From assembly GCA_036266155.1 (NCBI GenBank), contig DATANR010000344.1:1-48638 (forward strand): a stretch of 48,638 nt of DNA, in the 5' to 3' direction. Shown piece after piece: positions 1-8,177 of this stretch. Made by a program: the position numbers and the translations under genes. Origin of the DNA: SIAJ01 sp036266155. Lineage in GTDB: Bacteria; Planctomycetota; Planctomycetia; Gemmatales; Gemmataceae. Position 1 is the stretch's first letter; every line of letters starts with the position of its first letter. The notes under the pieces were generated by a model. That model saw only the letters and a list, made by a program, of their open reading frames with translations. It did no database searches and was not told the DNA's origin.

Positions 1-34
1 CGGTCTTCGAGCCGCCTAAAGGCGGAACTCCAAC
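1..34. repeat. Right half of inverted-repeat family A, cut by the window edge
   Basis: The first 34 bases match the right arm of an element seen complete at 6169-6222 and 11029-11107: a GAAGACCG-like segment, a small hairpin CCGCC/GGCGG, and the terminal ACTCCAAC. The left arm must lie outside the window. It sits just upstream of the ABC ATPase gene. Confidence 0.65.
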
Positions 35-53
35 TCGCCGAACGGAGTCAGCT

Positions 54-779
54 ATGCTCGTCGCCGAGAACTTGTTCAAGACCTACCGCCGGCATGCCAA
101 CATCGTCAACGTCCTTCAGGGCGTCGACCTCGATGTCGAGCGCGGCGAGTTCCTCTCCATCGTGGGGGCGTCTGGCTCCGGCAAGAGCACGCTGCTGCAC
201 TTGCTCGGCACGCTCGATCGGCCGGACTCCGGGACGGTGATGCTTGACGGCAAACGCATCGACAATCTCGGCTCGCGCGAGCGCGATCGACTGCGGAACA
301 GCACGTTTGGCTTTATTTTTCAGTTCTACCATCTGCTGCCGGAACTCACGGCTTTGCAAAACGTGATGATGCCGGCCCTCGTCGGCAGTTCCGTGTTAAA
401 CTGGTGGGGCACCCGTCGGGAAGCCGCGAAGCGGGCGGCGGAGATGCTCGACCGCGTTGGACTCGGGTCACGCGTGAAGCACAAACCGCGCGAACTCTCG
501 GGCGGCGAGATGCAGCGGACGGCCATCGCTCGCGCCCTGGTCGCACGACCGAGCATCCTCTTCGCCGACGAACCAACGGGGAACCTGGATGCCGAGAGCG
601 GCGGCCAGATCGCAAACTTGTTGCGCTCCTTGAACCAGGACGAGGGCGTGACAATCCTGATGGTGACGCATAACTTGGAGTTGGTACGCCACACGGACCG
701 CGTGGTCCGCATGGCGGCCGGCAAGATCAGCGACGAGTCGGCTTCTTTATCCGAGTCGTTCGCATCATGTACCGTGTAA
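54..779 (+). CDS. ABC transporter ATP-binding protein, LolD/MacB type
   Basis: This is a 241-residue ATPase subunit of an inner-membrane ABC transporter of the LolD/MacB/FtsE class, which powers lipoprotein release or substrate extrusion with a FtsX-like permease. The Walker A motif GASGSGKST is near residue 40, followed by the Q-loop region FQFYHLLPELT, the signature LSGGEMQR, Walker B ILFADEPTGN and the switch histidine in MVTHN. Length is normal for the family. The ATG at 54 has a GGAG at 44-47, giving a 6-base spacing. No permease gene is present downstream, where ilvE follows after 19 bases, so the membrane partner is probably upstream of the window. The family is certain; the substrate (lipoprotein or other) cannot be read from the ATPase alone. 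Confidence 0.93.
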   Translation: MLVAENLFKTYRRHANIVNVLQGVDLDVERGEFLSIVGASGSGKSTLLHLLGTLDRPDSGTVMLDGKRIDNLGSRERDRLRNSTFGFIFQFYHLLPELTALQNVMMPALVGSSVLNWWGTRREAAKRAAEMLDRVGLGSRVKHKPRELSGGEMQRTAIARALVARPSILFADEPTGNLDAESGGQIANLLRSLNQDEGVTILMVTHNLELVRHTDRVVRMAAGKISDESASLSESFASCTV

Positions 780-798
780 TCGAGCTGCGAGCGTTCCC

Positions 799-1650
799 AT
801 GACCCGCGTCTACATCAACGGCAAGCTCTTCGACAAGGACGACGCCAAGGTCAGTGTTTACGATCACGGGCTGCTGTACGGCGACGGCGTCTTCGAAGGC
901 ATCCGCGTCTACAACGGTAAGGTTTTTCGCCACGACGAGCATCTGGCCCGGCTCTACGCATCGGCCAACCACATCGAGCTGAAGATTCCGCTGACCGTGG
1001 CCGAGATGAAGAAGGCCGTCGAGGACACGGTTAAGGCGAACGAAAAGATCGAGGGCTACATTCGGCTCATCATCACGCGCGGCCCCGGCAACCTCGGTCT
1101 CGACCCGCGCTCGTGTCAGCCGAGCGTCATCATCATCGTCGATTCGATCAGCCTTTATCCGAAAGAACTGTACGAGAACGGGCTGAAGATCGTCACGGCG
1201 AGCCTCATCCGCAACCACCCAAACGCACTCAATCCGCGGATCAAGTCGCTCAACTACCTGAACAACATCCTCGCCAAGATCGAGGCCATCCGGGCCGGCT
1301 GCCTGGAAGCCTTGATGCTCAATCACAAGGGCGAGGTCTCCGAGTGCACCGGCGACAACGTCTTCATCGTCAAGGGCGGCGTATTGAAGACCCCGCCGTC
1401 GGACGCGGGCATCCTTGAAGGCGTGACGCGCAAGGTCGTGATGGAACTGGCCCGCAAAGCCGGGATCCCGATTGAAGAAACGACGATCGCCCGCCAGCAG
1501 ATCTACGATGCCGACGAGTGTTTCCTGACCGGCACGGCCGCCGAAGTGATTGCCGTCAACGAATGCGATGGCAAAGTGATCGGCAGCGGCAAGCAGGGGC
1601 CGATCACCAAGCAATTGCGCGAAGCGTTCATCAAGCTGACGCGCGAGTAG
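799..1650 (+). CDS. ilvE: Branched-chain amino acid aminotransferase (class IV PLP)
   Basis: This enzyme catalyses the last step of leucine, isoleucine and valine synthesis, transferring the amino group from glutamate to the branched-chain 2-oxo acids using pyridoxal phosphate. The 283-residue protein has the class-IV fold markers: the N-terminal YDHGLLYGDGVFEGIR segment, the catalytic lysine at about K149 in KSLNYLNN, the GEVSECTGDNVFIV stretch that positions the cofactor, and the LTGTAAEV phosphate-binding loop near the C-terminus. The length fits the short IlvE/D-amino acid transaminase class, and the KSLNYLNN context favours IlvE. It starts 19 bases after the ABC ATPase stop, so the two may share a transcript although no functional link is obvious. 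A leuC gene lies at 30779-32092 in the same window but is not adjacent. Confidence 0.93.
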   Translation: MTRVYINGKLFDKDDAKVSVYDHGLLYGDGVFEGIRVYNGKVFRHDEHLARLYASANHIELKIPLTVAEMKKAVEDTVKANEKIEGYIRLIITRGPGNLGLDPRSCQPSVIIIVDSISLYPKELYENGLKIVTASLIRNHPNALNPRIKSLNYLNNILAKIEAIRAGCLEALMLNHKGEVSECTGDNVFIVKGGVLKTPPSDAGILEGVTRKVVMELARKAGIPIEETTIARQQIYDADECFLTGTAAEVIAVNECDGKVIGSGKQGPITKQLREAFIKLTRE

Positions 1651-1660
1651 AAGAAAATAA

Positions 1661-1728
1661 CGCAGCCACGGATGCAACACCGATGAAACACGGATAAATC
1701 AAACATCGGTGTTGCATCCGTGGCTGCG
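1661..1728. repeat. Inverted repeat, family C (GCCACGGATG type)
   Basis: A perfect 25-bp inverted repeat (1661-1685 and 1704-1728) surrounds an 18-base loop. It lies between the convergent ilvE and ffh genes, starting 10 bases after the ilvE stop, and may serve as a transcription terminator for either. The core GCCACGGATG plus AACAC recurs at 45769-45866, which marks it as a dispersed element and not a unique terminator. Confidence 0.85.
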
Positions 1729-1743
1729 GTCTTGAACTTTCCC

Positions 1744-3189
1744 CTATCGCCGTTTCTTTTTCTTCTTCCGCTCCTCGGCCCGTTCTTTGGCGCTCTTGCG
1801 GTGGCCGGTGTTGCCTTTGGTTTTGAGCATCCCCTCGTTACCGGGATTGAACGCGCCCATCTTGGTCATGCCCGTCACCATCTTGATCCGTTGCCAGACG
1901 CTCATCGACATCATCTGCTTCATCAACGCACGGACGGTGTCGAACTGCTTAAGGAACTGGCTCACCTCTTGTGGCTGGACGCCCGATCCCTGAGCGATGC
2001 GGCGACGGCGGCCGGCGTCGATGATGTCGGGGTCGTTGCGCTCTTTCTTGGTCATCGAATCAATCATGCCCTGAACGCGTTTGAGCGCAACTTCGGGGTC
2101 TTCACCCTCGGGGATCATCTCGGCCATGCCCGGCATGCGGCCGATCATGTCCTTCATGCCCATCTTCTGAATGTTCTGGAAATGCATCCGGAAGTCATCG
2201 AGCGTGAACTTGCCTTTTTCGAGGGCCTCTTGCTGCTTCTTCAAATCCTCTTCGGACACCTGCGACTGGATCTGCTGAACCTTCTCGACCAACCCCATCA
2301 AGTCACCCTGGCCCATGATCCGGCTGGCCATGCTCTCAGGCCGGAATTCTTCGAGCGCCTGGAGCTTCTCGCCGACACCAATGAACTTGATCTGCACGCC
2401 GGTGACGGCCTTGATCGACAGGGCCGCCCCGCCGCGTGCGTCGCCGTCGAGCTTGGTCAGGATGGTGCCGTTGAGACTCAGCGCGTCGTTGAACGTTTTG
2501 GCGACGTTGACCGCTTCCTGGCCGATCATCGCGTCGACGACAAGATAGACGTGGTCCGGTTGAACCTGGCGATCGATCTGGTTCAGCTCGTCCATCAACT
2601 CCTTGTCGATCTGGAGCCGGCCAGCCGTATCCAGGATGACGATGTCGAGGCTGTTTTGCTTGGCGTGCGCGATTGCGTTCTTACAAACCTGAACCGGCGT
2701 GGTCGCTTCCGAATAGACCGGAATGCTGAGTTGCTGTCCGAGTACCTTGAGCTGATCGACAGCCGCAGGACGCTGCAAGTCGGCGGCCACGAGCAATGGT
2801 CGACGCCCTTGATCGCGTAACTTGAGCGCCAGCTTGCCACACGTGGTCGTCTTGCCGGCTCCCTGGAGTCCGCACATCATCAGGATGGTCGGCCGGTCCT
2901 TGAAGACAGGGATCTTGTGATCGACCGGGCCCATGAGGGCGGTCAACTCATCGAACACAATCTTGACGATCTGGTCCGCGGGGTTGACGCGCGCGAGCAC
3001 ATCCTGGCCGACCGCCTGGGCTTCGACCTTGGCGATGAAGTCGTTGGTGACGGTGAAATTGACGTCCGCTTCGAGAAACGCCCGGCGAACTTCGCGGAGG
3101 CCATCGCGAATGTTGTCGGCCGTGAGCCTGCCGCGGCCACGGAACTTGCCGAGGGCTTCCTTGAGGCCACGCTGAATCGAATCGAACAT
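1744..3189 (-). CDS. ffh: Signal recognition particle protein Ffh (SRP54)
   Basis: Ffh binds SRP RNA and signal peptides of nascent membrane and exported proteins and delivers the ribosome to FtsY at the membrane. The 481-residue product has the N domain (MFDSIQRGLKEALGKFRG), the GTPase G domain with GLQGAGKTTTCGKLA, DTAGRL and TKLDGDARGG, and the methionine-rich M domain with IAQGSGVQPQEVSQFLKQF and many MMSMS/MGM clusters. The tail is highly basic (KKKKKRR). An upstream in-frame start at 3276 would add 29 residues unlike any Ffh; the ATG at 3189 gives the canonical N-terminus and is preferred. The gene is convergent with ilvE and divergent from the PQQ-like gene. No SRP RNA gene was recognised nearby. 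Confidence 0.97.
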   Translation of the reverse strand: MFDSIQRGLKEALGKFRGRGRLTADNIRDGLREVRRAFLEADVNFTVTNDFIAKVEAQAVGQDVLARVNPADQIVKIVFDELTALMGPVDHKIPVFKDRPTILMMCGLQGAGKTTTCGKLALKLRDQGRRPLLVAADLQRPAAVDQLKVLGQQLSIPVYSEATTPVQVCKNAIAHAKQNSLDIVILDTAGRLQIDKELMDELNQIDRQVQPDHVYLVVDAMIGQEAVNVAKTFNDALSLNGTILTKLDGDARGGAALSIKAVTGVQIKFIGVGEKLQALEEFRPESMASRIMGQGDLMGLVEKVQQIQSQVSEEDLKKQQEALEKGKFTLDDFRMHFQNIQKMGMKDMIGRMPGMAEMIPEGEDPEVALKRVQGMIDSMTKKERNDPDIIDAGRRRRIAQGSGVQPQEVSQFLKQFDTVRALMKQMMSMSVWQRIKMVTGMTKMGAFNPGNEGMLKTKGNTGHRKSAKERAEERKKKKKRR

Positions 3190-3287
3190 GCGGAACTCAC
3201 CAGCAGAATGCGTGTGTCGGAGTTCGAATTTTAGAAGAGCGCACGGCCTAATACAACGGGACAGGAGAGCACGCACTTCTCGCCCGC

Positions 3288-3334
3288 TGCATGGGACGAA
3301 TAGGTCCCGTGCGACCTATAAGTCCTATGGGTCT
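3288..3334. repeat. Short palindromic repeat cluster (ATAGGTCC type)
   Basis: The divergent intergenic region between ffh and the PQQ-like gene holds overlapping short palindromes, for example ATAGGT (3299-3304) with ACCTAT (3313-3318) and GGGAC with GTCCC. The pattern of alternating ATAGGTCC and CCTATGGG units looks like a degenerate simple repeat. An operator role is possible because it lies upstream of both starts. Confidence 0.4.
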
Positions 3335-3353
3335 AACAACAGGAATAATCGCA

Positions 3354-4703
3354 ATGCGCATTTTGGTTGCCTTGCTGCTTTTGGCCATTCCCGCGGTTGC
3401 CGACGATTGGCCCCAATACCTCGGCCCCCAGCGTGACGGCATCTGGCGTGAAACCGGCATCGTTGACAAGTTCCCAGCGAGTGGCCCGCCAATCCTCTGG
3501 CGCATGCCATGTGGCATGGGTTACGCCGGCCCGGCCGTCACGCAGGGCAAGGTCTTCCTGCCCGATCGCGTGCTGAGCGACAGCGCCAAGAACCCGGACA
3601 ACCCGTTTCAACGGGTCGGCGTCGAAGGCGTTGATCGGCTCTTGTGCCTCGACGAGAAGACCGGCGAGCAGGTCTGGAAGGTCGAGCACAAGGTCGAGTA
3701 TCGCGTGAGCTATGCCGCCGGCCCGCGGTGCACGCCGACGGTCGACGGCGACATGCTCTATTGGCTCGACACGATGGGCGACCTGTTCGCTCTGGAAACC
3801 AAGACCGGCAAGCAAGTCTGGAAGAAGAATTTCAAAACCGATTTCGGTGGCGAACTCCCCGTGTGGGGTTACTCGTGTCATCCGCTCGTTGACGGCGACC
3901 GCCTCATTTGCCTGATCGGCGGCGCCGAAGGCCGTGGCGTCGTCGCGTTCAACAAGAAAACCGGCGACATCATCTGGAAAGCGCTTACCATCCCCGGCGA
4001 CCCCGGCTACAACTCGCCGGTCATCTTCGAGGTGAATGGCAAACGCGTCCTTATCATTTGGCACACGCACGCTGTCGTCGGGCTCGATCCGGAAACGGGC
4101 AAGAAACTCTGGCAGCATGACTGGGAAGTCTCCAACGCCCTCACGGTGCCGACTGTTCGACTGGTGAACAAGACGCTCTTGTTCATGACCGGCTTCTACG
4201 CCGGCTCGACCTTGCTCGACATCGGCGGCGACAGTCCGAAGGTCGTCTGGAAGAGCAAGAGCAAGGGCAACGAATCGGCCGTCAACCCGCGGACGTCACT
4301 CGACCTGCACAGCATCATGCCGACGCCGTGGATCAAGGACGGCACGATTTACGGCATCTGCTCCTACGGCGAACTCCGCGGCCTCGAACTGATGACGGGC
4401 AAGCGCCTGTGGGAGACGCATGCCCCCACCGGCGGTGTATCGGCACGCTGGGCCAACGCTTTCATCATCCCGCACGACAACGGCGAGCGCGTCTTCCTTT
4501 TCAACGAGAAGGGCGAACTCATCATCGCCAAGCTATCGCCCAAGGGCTATGACGAGATCGACCGTGTGACGATCATCGATCCGACAAACAAGTACGCGGC
4601 AGGCCGAACGGTCGTCTGGGCGCACCCGGCGTTCGCCGATCAAACCATTTTTGCCCGCAACGATAAGGAAGTGGTCGCGGTCTCGTTGCGCAAGGCGAAA
4701 TGA
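3354..4703 (+). CDS. Exported PQQ-like beta-propeller repeat protein
   Basis: The 449-residue protein begins with a clear signal peptide (MRILVALLLLAIPAVA, cleavage near residue 17) and then DDWPQYLGPQRDGIW, the standard opening of planctomycete outer-membrane-protein-assembly BamB/PQQ-like propellers. Repeats of the form TGEQVWK, TGKQVWK, TGDIIWK and TGKKLWQ mark successive blades of an eight-bladed propeller. Many planctomycetes carry large families of these proteins; their ligands are mostly unknown and the family name does not prove PQQ binding. The ATG at 3354 is chosen because it begins the signal peptide; the ORF extends to 3291 without such a sequence. An AGGA lies about 9 bases upstream. 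The gene converges on the small hypothetical gene at 4709-4999. Confidence 0.9.
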   Translation: MRILVALLLLAIPAVADDWPQYLGPQRDGIWRETGIVDKFPASGPPILWRMPCGMGYAGPAVTQGKVFLPDRVLSDSAKNPDNPFQRVGVEGVDRLLCLDEKTGEQVWKVEHKVEYRVSYAAGPRCTPTVDGDMLYWLDTMGDLFALETKTGKQVWKKNFKTDFGGELPVWGYSCHPLVDGDRLICLIGGAEGRGVVAFNKKTGDIIWKALTIPGDPGYNSPVIFEVNGKRVLIIWHTHAVVGLDPETGKKLWQHDWEVSNALTVPTVRLVNKTLLFMTGFYAGSTLLDIGGDSPKVVWKSKSKGNESAVNPRTSLDLHSIMPTPWIKDGTIYGICSYGELRGLELMTGKRLWETHAPTGGVSARWANAFIIPHDNGERVFLFNEKGELIIAKLSPKGYDEIDRVTIIDPTNKYAAGRTVVWAHPAFADQTIFARNDKEVVAVSLRKAK

Positions 4704-4708
4704 CGAAG

Positions 4709-4999
4709 TCAGACCATCTCGCTGCCGATCTGAACTTCGTCGCCATGCCGATTGCGCAGAATCGTCGCCTCGCGTTCGAGTTCAACCATCGCATTGCGCG
4801 GCCGCTTGAACGGACCGAGCCAGCGGGCGTAGTCGACCCACGCCGGTAACTCGCCCGCGATGCGCGACGACTCCCGAACGCGATAGGCGAGCCAAGCATA
4901 CCACGCGTCTTGACGGTAATGAACGCCGCCGAGCGCCGACGTATGGGTCTTAGCGTCGACCTTGGTCCAGCGGCCCTTGCGGCCCTGATGCTTGCTCAT
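4709..4999 (-). CDS. Small conserved-looking hypothetical protein
   Basis: This is a 96-residue soluble protein starting MSKHQGRKGRWTKVD, basic at the N-terminus and rich in Trp and Tyr in the middle (RQDAWYAWLAYRVRE, WVDYARWLGPFKRP). No known domain is recognised. Coding character is good: evenly spread aromatic and charged residues and no low-complexity bias of a GC-driven shadow frame. The longer ORF to 5080 adds a segment lacking this character, so the ATG at 4999 is chosen; no strong ribosome-binding site is visible. It converges on the PQQ-like gene, with 5 bases between the two stops. The N-terminal RKGRW patch could contact nucleic acid, but that is only a guess. Confidence 0.65.
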   Translation of the reverse strand: MSKHQGRKGRWTKVDAKTHTSALGGVHYRQDAWYAWLAYRVRESSRIAGELPAWVDYARWLGPFKRPRNAMVELEREATILRNRHGDEVQIGSEMV

Positions 5000-5101
5000 G
5001 ACAAAGGCCGGAAAGCGGTAGTAGTTAGTCTGCCTTAAACCGGTGGGTCCGTGCAGGCGGAGACCGAAGCATCTGCCCACCAGACAAAGGTGGATGGCCT
5101 A

Positions 5102-5178
5102 GTAGGGTGGGTCAAGGCTTTGCGCCGACCCACCGTGCCCCCGATGGTGGGTCGGCGCAAAGCCTTGACCCACCCTAC
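5102..5178. repeat. 33-bp perfect inverted repeat, family F
   Basis: The arms 5102-5134 and 5146-5178 are exact reverse complements with an 11-base loop. Each arm is itself a hairpin, with GGTGGGTC pairing with GACCCACC inside the arm. The outer end of the right arm contains the CTA that forms the TAG stop codon of the hydrolase gene, so the element abuts and terminates that reading frame. Confidence 0.93.
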
Positions 5179-6143
5179 ACAAGTCCTTTGAGGAACTCCA
5201 CGAGCAATTGGTTCACTTCTGTCGGCCGTTCCTGCTGAATCCAGTGCCCCGCACCTGGCAGCAAGGCCTTTTTGCGCAATCCCGGCATCGTCTGTTCCAG
5301 CGCATCGTAGGCCGGCCGATACATCGCGATGACGGCATCGACGTCGCCGGCGACAAAGACCGATGGCTGGCGAATCGGCGCGCCCGCCAGGAAGCCGTTC
5401 TGTTCCCACATGCGGTCGAGATTGCGATACCAATTCAGCGGGCCGCGGAAGCCGGTGCGCTCGAAGTCCTTCGCGAAGTTTTCGATGTCGTCTTCGGCAA
5501 GCCAGTTCGGCAAACGTTCGGGAACCGTACCGGTGTCCATGAAGCGTTCGTTCTTGCCGAAGACGAAGCGCCAGCGCTTGTCTGGGGGCGGATCGCCCGA
5601 CGCCGAGTAGAGGAACATGCGAAAGCCCTTCCGCACATCCGCTTCCAAGTCGGCTTCCGCTCGACCGGGTTTCTGAAAGTAGCGCTGATAGAACTCGCCC
5701 TCGCTGGCAACGAAATTCATCGCGTCGGTCGGCCGCGGATCAGTCCATTGACGCTGAAGGTACGGCACGCTTAGCAACCCGAGGCCGCGGAAGATATCGG
5801 GACGCAGCAAGGCGCTATACCACGCGACCGGCGCGCCCCAGTCGTGGCCAATGACGACCGCTTCCTTTTCGCCGAGAGCGTGGACCAGGCCAACAACATC
5901 GCCGGTCAATTGCAGAATGTCGTAAGCCGCGATCGGTTCCGGGCAGTCGGTGCGGCCGTAACCGCGCTGATCCGGTGCGACCACATGGAAGCCGGCCGCG
6001 GAGATTGCCGCGATCTGGTGTCGCCACGAATACCACGACTCCGGAAAGCCGTGCAGCAGGACCACGAGTGGCCCCGTACCCTGTTCCGCAATGTGCATGC
6101 GGATGCCGTTGGTCTGAACCTGGCGATGGTTGATGGTGGACAT
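5175..6143 (-). CDS. Alpha/beta hydrolase, epoxide hydrolase type
   Basis: A 322-residue alpha/beta hydrolase of the soluble epoxide hydrolase group, which opens epoxides through a covalent ester on an aspartate. Visible are the oxyanion HGFPESW (about residue 31), DQRGYGRTD, the nucleophile elbow GHDWGAPVAW with D101, a lid tyrosine in LNWYRN, the acid in FVAGDVDAV and the catalytic H300 in GAGHWIQQERP. An Asp nucleophile and the lid Tyr favour epoxide hydrolase; fluoroacetate dehalogenase is a related alternative. The ATG at 6143 removes 26 residues that translate the neighbouring family A repeat. The stop codon lies inside the family F palindrome. It follows the FAD oxidoreductase gene on the same strand, 84 bases downstream, and an epoxidase-hydrolase pairing is conceivable. 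Confidence 0.9.
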   Translation of the reverse strand: MSTINHRQVQTNGIRMHIAEQGTGPLVVLLHGFPESWYSWRHQIAAISAAGFHVVAPDQRGYGRTDCPEPIAAYDILQLTGDVVGLVHALGEKEAVVIGHDWGAPVAWYSALLRPDIFRGLGLLSVPYLQRQWTDPRPTDAMNFVASEGEFYQRYFQKPGRAEADLEADVRKGFRMFLYSASGDPPPDKRWRFVFGKNERFMDTGTVPERLPNWLAEDDIENFAKDFERTGFRGPLNWYRNLDRMWEQNGFLAGAPIRQPSVFVAGDVDAVIAMYRPAYDALEQTMPGLRKKALLPGAGHWIQQERPTEVNQLLVEFLKGLV

Positions 6144-6168
6144 GATCTTCAATGGAGTAAGAATTGGA

Positions 6169-6222
6169 GTTGGAGTCCCGCCTTCAGGCGGTCCGAAGAC
6201 CGGCTGAAGCCGGGACTCCAAC
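6169..6222. repeat. Inverted repeat, family A (GTTGGAGTCCCG), complete copy
   Basis: Arms 6169-6193 and 6198-6222 are reverse complements with two differences. The differences are compensatory: the left arm has the hairpin CCGCCT/AGGCGG and the right arm CCGGCT/AGCCGG, so each arm still folds on itself. It sits between the FAD oxidoreductase stop and the hydrolase start. Confidence 0.9.
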
Positions 6223-6227
6223 CATTG

Positions 6228-7580
6228 TCAAACGAGTGCCGCTCGCGCCGCGACACCGATGTTGAACAAGCTCGTCGGCGAGCGCGTCAGTTGCAGTACT
6301 TCCAATAAGCGCAAACGAACCTTGGCGCTCTTGGTCGCCAGCCGCGTGACGCGATCGAGGTAGCGGTGCAAGAGTCGTGTCGACAGGCCCGCCGCTGGGC
6401 CTTCAACCTCCGCATAGCGATAGTCTTCGCCCGTCGCGACCAGCCAGGCGTTCGCGTTCGACTTGGCGAGCCGACGCTGGAAACGCCGGGCTAAACCGCT
6501 CAAGCCATCGCCGAGGCTGCTATCGAGTGCCAGCGCACCGAGGGCCGCGGTCGACATACCTTGGCCATAGACCGGATTGAACGCACATGCCGCATCGCCC
6601 GTCACCAGGAAGCCCTCAGGTCGGCGCGTCAGCTTCTCGTAGTGCCGCAGGCGATTCTCGGTCGATTTAGTGCCGACGACCGGCGTCAACGGCTCGCCCG
6701 CTTCGATCGCTGCCGCAAAGCGCGGATCAGGAAGCGATCGGGCGAACTCCCACCACTCGGCCTCTTCCGTCGGTGGATAGTCCTTGCCGGCCCCGGACAA
6801 CGTGACCATCCACCGATTGTCTTCGACCGGGAAAATCAACCCGCCGCGTTTGCGGGCCGGCGGTGCGTGCTGAATATACAGCGCCTGCCAATCCGCCGAC
6901 CAGTTGGCCGGCTTGCGGATGAAGCGCGTCGAATAGCCGAGGAAGCCATTGATCACCGTCTCCGGCGGTCGAGTGTAGCCGAGCGCCTCGAGCCACTGTG
7001 GGGCTTTTGAGCCACGGCCGGACGCATCGACGACAACATCGGCCTGCAGCGTTTCTGCCACACCGGCCGACCGATCCGTCACAGTCACCGCCCCAACCCG
7101 TTGGGCCGACGAATTGAGGACGAGCCCATTAACATCGATTTCGGAACGCAACCGAATCCGCGGGTCGGCCACCACCCGGCTGCGCACGCCCCATTCGATC
7201 AAGTCGCGGGTCGCGCCCAACATGCGCAGCGGCGAATCGAAATTGATCCCCCAGCCAGCCGGCGTGAGCCAGGCGATGTCCTTCGCCGAGTCCATGTCCG
7301 ATGCGCCAGCGGCGTGAAGTTCATTTATGATGCCGGGAAACAGCCGTTCGAGCACGCGTCGGCCGCTCATCAAAAGTACGTGAACGTGCCGGGCCTGCGG
7401 TACGCCTTTGCGTGCTTCCGGAGTCTCGGACAGGCGATCGCGTTCGAGAACCGTGACGCGATCAAAATGATCGGCAAGCACGCGAGCAGCCAACAGACCA
7501 GCCATGCTGCCGCCGACGACAACGGCGTGTTTGCCAAGTGTCGAGCTTTGCACGAACGACTCCGGGTTAGTCTGGCCCAT
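6228..7580 (-). CDS. FAD-dependent monooxygenase-like oxidoreductase
   Basis: This 450-residue flavoprotein has the Rossmann dinucleotide motif in VVVGGSMAGLLAARVL near the N-terminus, the GVPQARHVHVLLMSG segment seen in epoxidase/hydroxylase-type monooxygenases, VVVDASGRGSKAPQWL in mid-protein and the second FAD contact GFLVTGDAACAFNPVYGQG. These place it in the PHBH-like class A flavoprotein superfamily near polyketide and squalene-type epoxidases; the substrate is unknown. The ATG at 7580 is chosen; an alternative GTG at 7619 would add 13 residues. Downstream on the same strand is an epoxide-hydrolase-type gene, which suggests, without proving, that an epoxide is made and then opened. The C-terminal 80 residues are helical and basic and may associate with membrane. 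Confidence 0.85.
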   Translation of the reverse strand: MGQTNPESFVQSSTLGKHAVVVGGSMAGLLAARVLADHFDRVTVLERDRLSETPEARKGVPQARHVHVLLMSGRRVLERLFPGIINELHAAGASDMDSAKDIAWLTPAGWGINFDSPLRMLGATRDLIEWGVRSRVVADPRIRLRSEIDVNGLVLNSSAQRVGAVTVTDRSAGVAETLQADVVVDASGRGSKAPQWLEALGYTRPPETVINGFLGYSTRFIRKPANWSADWQALYIQHAPPARKRGGLIFPVEDNRWMVTLSGAGKDYPPTEEAEWWEFARSLPDPRFAAAIEAGEPLTPVVGTKSTENRLRHYEKLTRRPEGFLVTGDAACAFNPVYGQGMSTAALGALALDSSLGDGLSGLARRFQRRLAKSNANAWLVATGEDYRYAEVEGPAAGLSTRLLHRYLDRVTRLATKSAKVRLRLLEVLQLTRSPTSLFNIGVAARAALV

Positions 7581-7769
7581 CGGCAGCGCAACTGCGTTCT
7601 TGCAATGATGTACGGACACCGGTTAGCCACGGATTGCAAGATTGGGACGAAAATTCAACGTGTCCATGCGGCGGCACAAGCGTTAGTTTTTGGATTGTGC
7701 ATTGACCCCCAATAGCGCGTCGATTCAAATGTAGGTGGACGATCCGGCGATTAGAACCAGGACGCCGGC

Positions 7770-8099
7770 ATGTGGGCCTGGAGAGACGAAGGCGTTGACG
7801 TCGAGATTGGCGCGGTCGCGGACTGGTGCAATCGCTGCGACCGCGTCCCGGTCTTCAGTATTGAAGAGAAAATGGTGCAATTGGATTTTTTGGGGATTCC
7901 ATATGGCAAGATGCATCGCCGAGGTCGCCGGCGAATTTGCTGGCGCTGTGACGAGTGGCATTTTGTCCCTTTCCCGAGTCGTTACGCCGAGTTAGTCCCG
8001 GTCGAATTAGCGGAGCGGATGCGCTGGCGGGAATCGACGCGCGTCACCAACCCCGACCGCTATTTCAAACTCGAGGAAGATCGCGAGCATAATCGTTGA
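7770..8099 (+). CDS. Small hypothetical protein with two CxxC pairs
   Basis: A 109-residue product, not recognised as any family. It contains WCNRCDR (about residues 19-25) and RICWRCDEWHF (about 56-66), two CxxC knuckles that could form one zinc ribbon with a 34-residue spacing. The rest is charged and aromatic, with an acidic C-terminus. The ATG at 7770 has AGGA at 7758-7761, a spacing of 8, and the frame is open to 8099; overlapping frames at 7735 (+) and 7725 (-) have no ribosome-binding site or cysteine pattern. It reads in the same direction as the radical SAM gene 78 bases downstream. Confidence is moderate because nothing but the motif, start site and composition supports it. Confidence 0.5.
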   Translation: MWAWRDEGVDVEIGAVADWCNRCDRVPVFSIEEKMVQLDFLGIPYGKMHRRGRRRICWRCDEWHFVPFPSRYAELVPVELAERMRWRESTRVTNPDRYFKLEEDREHNR

Positions 8100-8177
8100 C
8101 CGTCGCTCTTAAATTGACACTTCAGTTAATGTTGTTGAATTCCCCCGGTCAGGTCCTTAACCGTGGGATCGCCGCGC

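Noticed and set aside
1720..2820. A 366-residue plus-strand frame opposite ffh
   Set aside because: It is antisense to an unmistakable Ffh and its His/Leu-rich composition is typical of a frame created by the opposite strand.
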